Assembly (NCBI GenBank): GCA_023248815.1
Contig: JAHFDV010000007.1
Span: 1-38,478, forward strand
Source: Myxococcales bacterium
GTDB lineage: Bacteria; Myxococcota_A; Polyangia; Polyangiales; Polyangiaceae
DNA length: 38,478 nucleotides
Direction: 5' to 3'
The notes below the pieces were generated by a model. The model saw only the letters and a program-made list of their open reading frames with translations, did not search any database and was not told where the DNA came from. Every line of letters starts with the position of its first letter. Position 1 is the first letter of the stretch. This document shows, piece by piece, positions 1 to 8,801 of this stretch. A program made the position numbers and the translations under genes.

Positions 1-1
1 C

Positions 2-1381
2 ACGCTCGTCGAGCGCGCCCCATTTCCCGGAGGAAAGTCTGCCAAGCTCGAGGTCGACGGGTTCGTGTTCGACACGGGGCCGACCCTCCTGACGATGCCC
101 GATGAAGTGCGGCGCGCCTTCGCCGCCGTCAACGCAGAAGCGCGCTTCCCCGAGCTCCAACGCATCGATCCCAGCTGCCACTATTTTTTTGCGAGCGGTA
201 AAGAGCTCTCCATTCATGACGACGCGACGCGCACGGCCAGAGAGGTCGCGGAGATCAATGCGCAAGACGGCGAACGCTTTTTGCCGTTCCTCGCGGAATG
301 CGCCCGCATCGCACGGATTGCGGGGAACCCGTACCTCGAGGCTCCGTTCGAGGGCTATCTCGACTTCGCGCGGCGCATCATGAAGGGTGGCCGCGAGGCC
401 GTGACGCTCGGAATGGGGCTCGGCACGCTGCATGAGCTCGCCGAAAAATGGTTTCAGTCTCCCGAGATGCGAATGCTCGTCGACCGTTTCGCGACCTATG
501 CGGGAGGCTCCCCTTTTGCTTCGAGCGCGGCCTTTGCGATGATTGCCGATCTCGAGATGCAAAGCGGCGCCTTTTATCCGCACGGCGGCATGCACGCGCT
601 CGCTGCGCGCTTGGCCGAGTCGTTGGCACGCGCCGGCGTCCAATTCCGCTACGAGACGGATGTCGTCGGGCTCATCGGAGACAAGCGAATCAAAGGGGTG
701 CGCACGCCGCAGGAAGAGCTCATCGCCGATGTCGTCGTCGCCAATGTCGATCCCGCGGCGACGTGGGTGCAGAAGTCTGGCGCTTCGAGCTCGCGTCGCG
801 CCGAACGTGCGACACCCTCTTTGAGCGGGTTCGTCGTGACGTTCGCATTCGAAGGAGACGCGCGCGAACTCGCGATGCACACCGTCATCTTTCCGAAAGA
901 CTACCGCGAAGAGTTCGATGCCATCTTCGAACGCCAGGAGATTGCCGCGGAACCGACCGTCTATTTGAGCGTGCCGTCACTCGTGGATGCTTCGCGAACG
1001 AAGCCAGGGCATCATGTGGCCTTCGCGATGATCAATGCACCGGCCGCGCACGACGAAAACTATTGGGCCTCGCACACGGAGCGCCATTCGAGCTTCATCC
1101 TCAGCGCGATCGAGAAGCACTGTCTTCCCAACTTGCGGGAGCGCATCCGTCATCTGCGCGTGCGCACTCCCATCGACCTGCGACGCACGGGATCTCCTCA
1201 CGGCGAGATCTACGGCACGGCTCCGCATGGTCGCCTGGCCCCCTTCGAACGCCCTTCGAATCGCGACGCGCGCAAATGCCTCTATTACGTGGGCGGAGCG
1301 ACGCACCCTGGCGGCGGCGTTCCGATGGTGACGCTCGGAGGAAGATTCGTGGCGGATCTCGTCGAGAAGGATCTGCGATGA
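2..1381 (+). CDS. FAD-dependent phytoene desaturase-family protein (CrtI/CrtD-like), 5' end truncated by the window edge
   Basis: Frame is open to base 2 (TLVERAPFPGGKSAKLEVDGFVFDTGPTLLTMP), the conserved CrtI-family N-terminal region; C-terminal YYVGGATHPGGGVPMVTLGGRFVADLV is the typical C-terminal FAD-binding segment of carotenoid desaturases. Next to a CrtC-like gene, as crtD often is. Confidence 0.9.
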   Translation, partial: TLVERAPFPGGKSAKLEVDGFVFDTGPTLLTMPDEVRRAFAAVNAEARFPELQRIDPSCHYFFASGKELSIHDDATRTAREVAEINAQDGERFLPFLAECARIARIAGNPYLEAPFEGYLDFARRIMKGGREAVTLGMGLGTLHELAEKWFQSPEMRMLVDRFATYAGGSPFASSAAFAMIADLEMQSGAFYPHGGMHALAARLAESLARAGVQFRYETDVVGLIGDKRIKGVRTPQEELIADVVVANVDPAATWVQKSGASSSRRAERATPSLSGFVVTFAFEGDARELAMHTVIFPKDYREEFDAIFERQEIAAEPTVYLSVPSLVDASRTKPGHHVAFAMINAPAAHDENYWASHTERHSSFILSAIEKHCLPNLRERIRHLRVRTPIDLRRTGSPHGEIYGTAPHGRLAPFERPSNRDARKCLYYVGGATHPGGGVPMVTLGGRFVADLVEKDLR

Positions 1382-2355
1382 CGTTCGACCTCTCCTTTCG
1401 TGGAGGGCCCGGGAGCTATCGCTGGTGGTATCTCGATGCGATTTCGGACGACGGCGAGAAGGCGCTCGTCGCGATCTTCTTCATCGGCTCCGTGTTCTCT
1501 CCGCACTACGCCCGTCGCCGCGACTCCGGAGAAATCGCGCACCCCGAAGATCACATTGCGATCAACGTCGCGCTCTATGAAAAGGGAAGGCGCGTCGCTT
1601 GGGTCTTCAGCGAATACGGGCGCCACGCGCTCACGCTCGCGAAACGTCGTCTTCGCGTCGAGAAGAGCGCACTCTCGTACAACGAGAATGGCGGCCTCGA
1701 GATCGACATCGACGACATCACTGTCGCACGCCGAAAGCGGCTGAACGGGCTCATCCGCGTCGAGCCGCTCGAAGCTCCGCTCACCAAAGACTACGTGACC
1801 CTGGCCGACGGGCACGAGTGGCGCGCCCATGTGCCGCGCGCGCGTGTCACGGCGAACTTTCGCGGCTTCGACTTTTCGGGCACGGGCTATCACGACGAGA
1901 ATCGCGGCATCGAGCCCATCGAGAAGGGATTCTCGAGCTGGTCGTGGGGACGTTTCCACGACGGCCCAGGGACGCGCGTCTTCTTCGACACCGAGTCACG
2001 CGGGACGCGCACCGTTTCTACGATCGAGACGGGCGGCCTCGTAAACTCCGAGAAGCACGCTGCGCGCATCGTGAGACCATCGCTCTCCAACTGGCTCCTG
2101 CCGGTGCCGACCTCCTACGTGGGAGGGCGCTCCGCCAACGGCAGTCTCAGAATAGTGCAACCTACACGTGTTATCGATCGCGCTCCTTTCTACGTTCGCT
2201 TCTTGGCTTCGAGCGCGCGCGATCCGGGTGCACCTCTTACGCTCGGCATGGCAGAGCACCTCTCGCTCGAACGGACGACGCGCCCCATCGTGAGAAGGAT
2301 GGTGAACTTGCGCCTCGCGCTTCCCGAGCTCGGCTACTTCGGACGCATCCCTTGA
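1378..2355 (+). CDS. crtC: Carotenoid 1,2-hydratase (CrtC-like)
   Basis: MTFDLSFRGGPGSYRWWYLDAISDDGEKALVAIFFIGSVFSPHYARRR and GYHDENRGIEPIEKGFSSWSWGRF match CrtC/hydroxyneurosporene synthase motifs. ATGA overlap with the upstream desaturase. Confidence 0.88.
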   Translation: MTFDLSFRGGPGSYRWWYLDAISDDGEKALVAIFFIGSVFSPHYARRRDSGEIAHPEDHIAINVALYEKGRRVAWVFSEYGRHALTLAKRRLRVEKSALSYNENGGLEIDIDDITVARRKRLNGLIRVEPLEAPLTKDYVTLADGHEWRAHVPRARVTANFRGFDFSGTGYHDENRGIEPIEKGFSSWSWGRFHDGPGTRVFFDTESRGTRTVSTIETGGLVNSEKHAARIVRPSLSNWLLPVPTSYVGGRSANGSLRIVQPTRVIDRAPFYVRFLASSARDPGAPLTLGMAEHLSLERTTRPIVRRMVNLRLALPELGYFGRIP

Positions 2356-3542
2356 CGGCTTCCCGCGTGCTCGCCGACGCCGCGCTGGGCGGAGCACTCA
2401 CGGCCCTTTTCTTCGGTGCGGTGCTGCCCTTCGTGGCGGGCGTCGCATTGCTCGTCTTGCGCTCGAGAAATAGGCACGAAAGTGCCGCCGCCCGCGTGAT
2501 CTTGCTGCGACCAAATGAACGCCTCGACGCCATCTGGCTGGCGCAGATAGAAGCCGACACGGCGCAACGAGAGACTCCCATCGAGCGGTTCATCGTCGTG
2601 CACGACGTCGCGCCGGCTCTCGACATGAGAGGCGTTCTCGTCGTTCCACGCGGCGCGGATCCCGTGAATCCGAAGATCGCAAAGCTTCGCGCTGGGCTCG
2701 ATCGCTTGCCATCGCCGCTCCGAGACGAAGACATCCTCGTTTCCGCCGATACGGACGTCCGCTTCGACGCGGGGTCGCTCTCGGCGCTCGTCGACTCGCT
2801 GCCCGAGAAACTGTCGGCCGTGTCGTTTGGCGTACCCATGCCCGAGGGCGGAACGTTCCTGGGGCAATGGCTCTCGAAGACTGTCCTCACGTGTACGACG
2901 CAATCGTTCGCATCGGTGTGGCAGCTCGAACGCCTTCTCGGGGGTGCTCCGAGCCTTGCAGGCAAAGCGACGGCGATGCGGGCCTCGACGCTGAACGCCA
3001 TCGGTGGCTACGAGAACCTCGAAGCATTCATCGGTGATGATCTCGCGCTCTCCCGAGCCGTGCATCGCGCGCACGGAAAAGTTCTTCTTGGTCCCGAGGT
3101 TCGTGTCGAGAACCACGAGCGCACGTTCGCCTCACAAGAGGCGCAGTTCGTTCGTTGGCTTCGCGTGCTTTTCGCGCATCGCCCATTTCTCGCGCCTCTC
3201 TATCCTTTTACCAATGCGCCGCTCGCTCTCGCGGTGCCGCTCCTCATCGTTGCAGAGTGCACGCAACGCGGCTCGGTCTCGGCGCACCCGTGGATTCTCG
3301 AATCCGTCTCACTGATCGTCGGTCTGCGAATTTTTCATGCGCTCGTGCTTCGCTTTCGTATTTTTAGATCGGCGTCCGCGGGGGCCACGATCCTCCGCGC
3401 GCTCACGACGCCAGTCGTCGACTTCCTCTTGCTCGGCGCATGGATAGGGGCACTCTCGTCTCGGAAGATCGTCTGGCGCGACCGCGAATACGCGGTCACC
3501 AAGGGAGGCCGGATCACGAGCGTCTTGCGATCGAGGTCCTAA
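2352..3542 (+). CDS. GT21-like (ceramide glucosyltransferase/HpnI-like) membrane glycosyltransferase
   Basis: TTG start overlapping the crtC stop (TTGA). N-terminal TM segment, VVHDVAPAL (D1), VSADTDVRF (D2), GGYENLEAFIGDDLALSRAV (D3), QFVRW ((Q/R)XXRW motif) and C-terminal TM segments. Confidence 0.75.
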   Translation: MTASRVLADAALGGALTALFFGAVLPFVAGVALLVLRSRNRHESAAARVILLRPNERLDAIWLAQIEADTAQRETPIERFIVVHDVAPALDMRGVLVVPRGADPVNPKIAKLRAGLDRLPSPLRDEDILVSADTDVRFDAGSLSALVDSLPEKLSAVSFGVPMPEGGTFLGQWLSKTVLTCTTQSFASVWQLERLLGGAPSLAGKATAMRASTLNAIGGYENLEAFIGDDLALSRAVHRAHGKVLLGPEVRVENHERTFASQEAQFVRWLRVLFAHRPFLAPLYPFTNAPLALAVPLLIVAECTQRGSVSAHPWILESVSLIVGLRIFHALVLRFRIFRSASAGATILRALTTPVVDFLLLGAWIGALSSRKIVWRDREYAVTKGGRITSVLRSRS

Positions 3543-3572
3543 GAGCCGGCCCAAATATGCTAAAGCCGCGAG

Positions 3573-4682
3573 ATGCGAGCGATCTCTCGGACCCTCGGAA
3601 TCCTGACCTTTCTCGTTGCGACGGACGCGTTGGCCGACAACGTCGTCGTCCTTCCGTTTCGCGCCACCGAGGGCGCTGCCGACAAAAAAGATCTCGTGAC
3701 GCTCAAGGGTGCAGCTTCTGGCGCAACGACCGATCGCGGACACACGCTCGTTCCAGCAGCCGCCGCGACGCGCGCCGAAAAGTCTTCGAAGGACGGCGTG
3801 TTCGACACGCAAGCCGAGCTCATCGCTGCGGGCAAAACAGCCGACGCAAACTGGACGCTCTCGGCCAAGGTCGAAGCGCGCGCGGCCGGCGTGTACGCGA
3901 TCGATCTCGAAGCTTGCCAAGTGGGGACCGGACGCGTCGAGCTCGTTGCGCGCGACGTCGAGGTCGCCAACGCGCGCGTGCAAATCGCCGAGATGCTCGC
4001 GCTCTTGCTCCGTCCCGAAGGTATCAACGGCGCCGAGCTTCCTTGGAAAAAGAACGTTCCGCCGCAACCCTTGCCAAAACCCGAGCCCACACCCGAGCCA
4101 CCGAAGCCGACGCCGCCCGTACCTGCGCCGGTCCCGCAGCCGCCTCCCGCGGAAGTTCATGTCTTCACCCCGCCACCGCGGGGCTACGGAGAAGACCATC
4201 CGTTCGTCGCGGGTCTCGGCGTCGGTTTCATCAGCGCGTTCAAACGTCCAACGGGCGCCGTCGGCAATGCGACCTCGTTGCTCGTCCAAGCCTCGTTCGG
4301 CTACGCGGTCCTCACGACCTCCGACAACAAGGACAATCCCGACCGTTCCACGAGCGCACTCGAGCTCCGATTCGACGCGGCGGCCGGCGCGATCGGCCCC
4401 GGCTCCTTTCTCCTCGATGGCGGCGCGCGCTACGCACTCTTCTTGAACAAGAATGCTCAGTCGGGGCGGTTCTACATCGGTCCCGAAGCGAAGATCGGCG
4501 CATTCATTCCCTTCGCCGGTGACAAAAAGGCGCGCTTCCTCGCGCGCGGAGGCGGCTTCGTCGGGATGGCGATCACGCCCGAATTGTCGCTCGAAATCGC
4601 GCCCAACGTCAGCGTCGCGGCGGGTGGCTCGGGTGCGCTCGCCTTTTTCGACACGACGCTCGGCGTGTTCTACCGCTTCTGA
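3573..4682 (+). CDS. Secreted/outer-membrane protein: periplasmic domain, Pro-rich linker, beta-barrel-like C-terminus
   Basis: Signal peptide-like start, PLPKPEPTPEPPKPTPPVPAPVPQPPP linker, alternating-hydrophobicity C-terminal half ending LGVFYRF (terminal aromatic). Confidence 0.7.
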   Translation: MRAISRTLGILTFLVATDALADNVVVLPFRATEGAADKKDLVTLKGAASGATTDRGHTLVPAAAATRAEKSSKDGVFDTQAELIAAGKTADANWTLSAKVEARAAGVYAIDLEACQVGTGRVELVARDVEVANARVQIAEMLALLLRPEGINGAELPWKKNVPPQPLPKPEPTPEPPKPTPPVPAPVPQPPPAEVHVFTPPPRGYGEDHPFVAGLGVGFISAFKRPTGAVGNATSLLVQASFGYAVLTTSDNKDNPDRSTSALELRFDAAAGAIGPGSFLLDGGARYALFLNKNAQSGRFYIGPEAKIGAFIPFAGDKKARFLARGGGFVGMAITPELSLEIAPNVSVAAGGSGALAFFDTTLGVFYRF

Positions 4683-4683
4683 C

Positions 4684-5211
4684 ATGCGCGTCGATTTGCC
4701 GACGCGTCGGGCGACGCGCCTTCTCGGGCGAGCCATCGCCCACACGATCGAAGCGGGGGACGTCGTCCTTCTCGAAGGAGATCTCGGCGCGGGAAAAACA
4801 TTTCTCACGCGTGCGATCGCGCGTGCGCTCGGCGTCTCGAGAACGACGCGCATCACGAGCCCGACCTTCACGATCCTTCACGAGTACGCGCTCGCAGAGG
4901 GTGTCCTCCTTCACGCCGATCTTTACCGCCTACGTGGACCTCAGCTCGAAGACGAAGTACTCCGGCTCGGCATTCGTGAAAGGCTCGTCGACGGCGCGAT
5001 GCTGATCGCCGAATGGGCGATCGACGCGGAGCACGCGATCGGAATTCCCCCGAGCCTCGTCGTGCGACTGTCTCGGCACAGAGCTGCTACGTCATCCTCC
5101 GACCCTGCATCGACTGAACGATCCGCGCAGCTTTCGGGACCGCGCGCCTCGGATGTCATCGCGCGTCTCGCACTCGCGTTGTCGCTCTCGCGCTCACTCT
5201 CCGAGCTCTGA
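4684..5211 (+). CDS. tsaE: tRNA N6-threonylcarbamoyladenosine biosynthesis ATPase TsaE
   Basis: Walker A GDLGAGKT, SPTFTILHEY and HADLYRL motifs typical of TsaE (YjeE). Confidence 0.93.
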   Translation: MRVDLPTRRATRLLGRAIAHTIEAGDVVLLEGDLGAGKTFLTRAIARALGVSRTTRITSPTFTILHEYALAEGVLLHADLYRLRGPQLEDEVLRLGIRERLVDGAMLIAEWAIDAEHAIGIPPSLVVRLSRHRAATSSSDPASTERSAQLSGPRASDVIARLALALSLSRSLSEL

Positions 5212-5219
5212 CGAATCTC

Positions 5220-5537
5220 TCAGCGAACGAGTCGGCGCTTGGCCGTTTCTTTCGCCTCTTCAGATGTCTCGAGGAGCTCGTTGGGTTGCACGCCGAGCGC
5301 AGCGCAGAGCTGATGCACGACGAGAAACGAAGGGACGAGCTCACCGCGTTCGAGACGCGCAACGTAGTTCGATGAGAGGCGCGCAGCTTCTGCGAGCTCG
5401 GCTTGTGTCCATCCGTGCTCTTGACGAATGCGTCGCAGTGACTGACCTACGACGGCCGCAAACGCTTCGGAGCTTTCTTCAGGGACGACCGCTTTGACGA
5501 CGTCTACTCTTTTTCGACGCGTACTTTGGTCGTGCAT
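5220..5537 (-). CDS. XRE-family helix-turn-helix regulator
   Basis: GQSLRRIRQEHGWTQAELAEAARLSSNYVARLERGELVPSFLVVHQLCAALGV is a canonical HTH_3 domain. Confidence 0.88.
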   Translation of the reverse strand: MHDQSTRRKRVDVVKAVVPEESSEAFAAVVGQSLRRIRQEHGWTQAELAEAARLSSNYVARLERGELVPSFLVVHQLCAALGVQPNELLETSEEAKETAKRRLVR

Positions 5538-5590
5538 TCATTTAGGGTAACGTGAGGTCGCGCGCGAGGCGCGAGAAAGTTCTTTCCCGA

Positions 5591-6988
5591 ATGGCGTACG
5601 CGGCGATGTTGGAGGTAGATGTAGGCGACACGATCGGGGGAAAATACAAGCTTCTTCGCAAGGTCGGTGCAGGCGCGATGGGGGAAGTGTGGGCAGCCCG
5701 CCACGAAACCCTGGATGGCGAATACGCCGTCAAAATCCTCCACAACACGGACGAAGCCATGCACCTCGTCGAGCGCTTTCGCTCCGAAGGGCAAATCGCC
5801 GCCAGGCTCTCCAAGAAGACCCGCCACATCGTGCGCGTCACCGACCACGGCGAAGAGAAGGGCGTTCCCTATCTCGTGATGGAGCTCCTCGAGGGACGCT
5901 CGCTCGAACAAGTCCTGCTTCGCACGGGAAGGATGCCGCCACCTGCCGTGGCCGTCGTCATCTCGCAGATCGCTGCGGGTCTGTCTGCGGCACATGCCGA
6001 AGGCGTTCTTCATCGCGATCTGAAACCCGCGAACATCTTCCTCACGCGTGACGATCGCGAGCTCTTGCTGGTGAAGATTCTCGACTTCGGAATCGCGCGG
6101 CAGACGGGCGCGCTCGGTAACGCGGGAACGTTCAAGACGTCGGCAGGCATTCTCGTCGGCAGTCCCGCCTACATGAGCCCGGAGCAAGCGCGCGGAATCA
6201 AGACACTCGATGCGCGCTCGGACGTCTGGGCGTTGGGCGTGCTCGCGTACGAAGCGCTCACGCGGCGCATTCCGTTCGACGGCGAAACGGTCGAAGACAT
6301 TTTGGTTGCAGTATGCACGCGTAAGGTCGTTTCACTTCATCAACGCTCACCGGACCTTCCAAGCAGTCTCGCGTCCGTTTTCTCGCGCGCTTTCGCCGAC
6401 GACCTCGCCCTCCGCTTTCAAACCGCGACCGATTTCGCGCGCGCCCTGAGCGAAGCCTTGAACGTGCGAAGCCCGGATCTCTCGTTCGACGAATTCTCGG
6501 CCATGCTCACCGAAAGCAGCAACCGGGAGACGATGGATCCCCCGCCGATGCCTTCGGCCGTGTTCAAGAAAGACAAGAAGCAATTGGGCGTGATCGCCAG
6601 CGCGGTCGGAGTCGTTGCGATCCTCGGTGTTGGGATCACGCTCGCACTCTCGCCCAAAAAGAATGCGGCGACGAACGAGGCCGCCGCATCATCGACTGCC
6701 GTTCCGTCTTCTACGACGACCGTTCCGCCCGTGCTCTCCGCACTCCCGACCACTGCCATCGTTCCTTCGACCGCCGTCACTGCTTCCAACATAGCGCCCT
6801 CGCAACCGCCCGCGAGCGCGGCCCCATCTGCGCGAAGCGTCGAAACTGCGTCGCAAAAGCCAACCGCCAATCACGTTCCGCCCAATCCGCCACGCGTCGA
6901 CGTTCCGAAGGTCCCGGTGCCCGTTGGCACGGTCACGAGTGCGCCCACCGTGCCGCCGAAGCCGCGCGACAACGGCGACACGTTCTAG
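5591..6988 (+). CDS. Serine/threonine protein kinase with C-terminal TM segment and Pro/Thr/Ala-rich tail
   Basis: GAGAMGEVWAA, AVKIL, HRDLKPANIFL, DFGIA, GSPAYMSPEQARG; TM LGVIASAVGVVAILGVGITLAL; low-complexity C-terminus. Confidence 0.95.
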   Translation: MAYAAMLEVDVGDTIGGKYKLLRKVGAGAMGEVWAARHETLDGEYAVKILHNTDEAMHLVERFRSEGQIAARLSKKTRHIVRVTDHGEEKGVPYLVMELLEGRSLEQVLLRTGRMPPPAVAVVISQIAAGLSAAHAEGVLHRDLKPANIFLTRDDRELLLVKILDFGIARQTGALGNAGTFKTSAGILVGSPAYMSPEQARGIKTLDARSDVWALGVLAYEALTRRIPFDGETVEDILVAVCTRKVVSLHQRSPDLPSSLASVFSRAFADDLALRFQTATDFARALSEALNVRSPDLSFDEFSAMLTESSNRETMDPPPMPSAVFKKDKKQLGVIASAVGVVAILGVGITLALSPKKNAATNEAAASSTAVPSSTTTVPPVLSALPTTAIVPSTAVTASNIAPSQPPASAAPSARSVETASQKPTANHVPPNPPRVDVPKVPVPVGTVTSAPTVPPKPRDNGDTF

Positions 6989-7003
6989 CTAGCTGGAGCT
7001 AGC
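6988..7003 (+). terminator. Palindromic hairpin immediately after the kinase stop codon, possible terminator
   Basis: GCTAGCTGGAGCTAGC inverted repeat followed by CTTCTTA; no strong T-tract. Confidence 0.35.
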
Positions 7004-7164
7004 CTTCTTAGAGAACCACCTTGAAAAAAGGCGCGGAGTCGTGCCTCGGGTTTCCCATGAGGCCATGGCCCATCAGGCCGCGAGGCCGCATTTTGCGCCT
7101 CTTCTGGACGGAGATGGCCAGCAAGCCTGGACTATCCCGATAAGCCTCGTCCATACTAACCACC

Positions 7165-8166
7165 ATGCTTTCTCGCTTTGCTTTTTGTGGTGCACTCGGG
7201 CTCAGTCTCGTCGCGACGAGCGCGCGTGCCGACTCCGAAGGCGACGCCAAAGATCTTTTCGCGCGCGGCCGTGAGTATCGCCAAAAAGGCGATTGCACGA
7301 ACGCTTCTCCGCTCTTTCGTCGCGCGTACGACATTCATCCGAAGGGACTCGGCAGCCTCCGTAACTTCGCCGAGTGTGAGGAGCAGAACGGACACTTCGC
7401 GACGGCTCGCCGCAGCTGGCTCGATCTCAAGCGCGCGCTCGCGATCAACACCGACACCAAGTACGCAGGCTGGGAAGCCGACTCCGATGCGGGCGCGCAA
7501 CGCCTCGCGGTGAAGGTCTCTCACCTCACGATCGAAGCCCCGCCCGACGTGAGTGGAACGGCGGCGACGATCACGATCAACGACGAACCCCTTCCTGGCG
7601 CACTCAACGGAACGCTTCTCGACCGCGATCCCGGTGCATACCGCATTCGTGCGACGTGGAAGACGGATGATCAGCAGAACGACAAGGTGGACCTGGCGCC
7701 AGGAGAAACGAAACGCGTCACCTTGAAGTCGCAGCGCAAAGAGGCGCCCGCCGCACCGAGCGTTGCTGCGAGCACGAGCTCTCTCAAGCCGCCGTCTCCC
7801 GACGCAAACCGCGGAGCACCTCCGCCTGCTGCCGAAGATCCGACGCGCGAGAAATGGATGGCGCCCGTCGGCTGGACGCTGGTCGGAGTCGGCGGCGTCA
7901 CTCTCGTCGGTTCGCTCGTCACGGGGCTCATGTACAGCAGCGCGAAGTCCAAGGTCGAAGACGAATGCGTCAACAACCGGTGCCCCGAGGATCTCCGCAG
8001 CACTGCTTCACGCGGAAAAACGACGGCGGTTCTTGCGCCTGTGTTCCTCGGAATCGGCGTCGTCGCGGCGGGAGTCGGAGTGACGCTTCTCGTCATGCAC
8101 GGAAAATCTTCGAATGTTGCCGTCGGTGTTCGCGGCACGGGAATGGAAGCGAAGGTGACGTTTTGA
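7165..8166 (+). CDS. Secreted/membrane protein with TPR-like N-terminus, PEGA-like middle and TM segments
   Basis: Signal peptide MLSRFAFCGALGLSLVATSARA; AKDLFARGREYRQKGDCTNASPLFRRAYDIHP is TPR-like; two C-terminal hydrophobic segments. Confidence 0.75.
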   Translation: MLSRFAFCGALGLSLVATSARADSEGDAKDLFARGREYRQKGDCTNASPLFRRAYDIHPKGLGSLRNFAECEEQNGHFATARRSWLDLKRALAINTDTKYAGWEADSDAGAQRLAVKVSHLTIEAPPDVSGTAATITINDEPLPGALNGTLLDRDPGAYRIRATWKTDDQQNDKVDLAPGETKRVTLKSQRKEAPAAPSVAASTSSLKPPSPDANRGAPPPAAEDPTREKWMAPVGWTLVGVGGVTLVGSLVTGLMYSSAKSKVEDECVNNRCPEDLRSTASRGKTTAVLAPVFLGIGVVAAGVGVTLLVMHGKSSNVAVGVRGTGMEAKVTF

Positions 8167-8789
8167 AGCGCATCGAATTGCAGCGAACGATCTTGTTCGC
8201 GTTGGTTCTCGGCGGAACTGCTGTCGCGGTAGCGTGCTCGTTCCCGGACGTCACCTTCTCGAACACGCCGATCACCAACGACGAAGGCGGCCTCGATGGC
8301 TCGAGCGACGCGTCGAATGATGCGTCCACCGTCGACGAAGAGGGACCGACGGACGCGCGAACGGATGTCATCGACTTTCCGCCCGATGTCGTCGTCTACG
8401 GCGATGCGGGGATGCTCGATGGTGATGCGGCGAATCCCTGCGACATCGATCGCGATGGGTACAAGGCGAAGGGCACCGTAGGCACCATCGAGTGCGGCGG
8501 AAACGACTGCGACGACAACGACAGCCGCGCGAATCCCGGAATCAAAGACATCAGCACGGCGAAGGCGCGCCCCACCGCGAATGGCGATTGGAACTGCAGT
8601 GGAGCCGTGCAGAAGCAATTTCCCGAGGGCCAGAGTTGCCCAGGGCTCGCTCTCGGAAAGTGCGCTCAGAATACAGGCTTCACCAAAGTCGTCGCTTGCG
8701 GTGAACAGGGCGACTACATCACGACCTGCACGCTGAACATCGCGACGTGCGTGGCGACGACCAAGAAAGAAATTCAGGGCTGCCTTTAA
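8163..8789 (+). CDS. Lipoprotein with putative metal-binding motif (DxDGD/DCDDNDxxxNPG type)
   Basis: TTG start overlapping the upstream stop (TTGA); lipobox-like AVAVACS; CDIDRDGYKAKGTVGTIECGGNDCDDNDSRANPG. Confidence 0.72.
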   Translation: MKRIELQRTILFALVLGGTAVAVACSFPDVTFSNTPITNDEGGLDGSSDASNDASTVDEEGPTDARTDVIDFPPDVVVYGDAGMLDGDAANPCDIDRDGYKAKGTVGTIECGGNDCDDNDSRANPGIKDISTAKARPTANGDWNCSGAVQKQFPEGQSCPGLALGKCAQNTGFTKVVACGEQGDYITTCTLNIATCVATTKKEIQGCL

Positions 8790-8801
8790 GGCGCAGCTTC
8801 G

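Noticed and set aside
448-2355. 635-aa plus-strand ORF
   Set aside because: Only the part from 1378 is CrtC-like; the upstream extension is an Arg-rich out-of-frame reading of the desaturase gene.
3309-4871. 520-aa minus-strand ORF opposite the beta-barrel protein and tsaE
   Set aside because: Arg/Glu-rich shadow ORF with no motif; the plus strand encodes well-supported proteins including TsaE.
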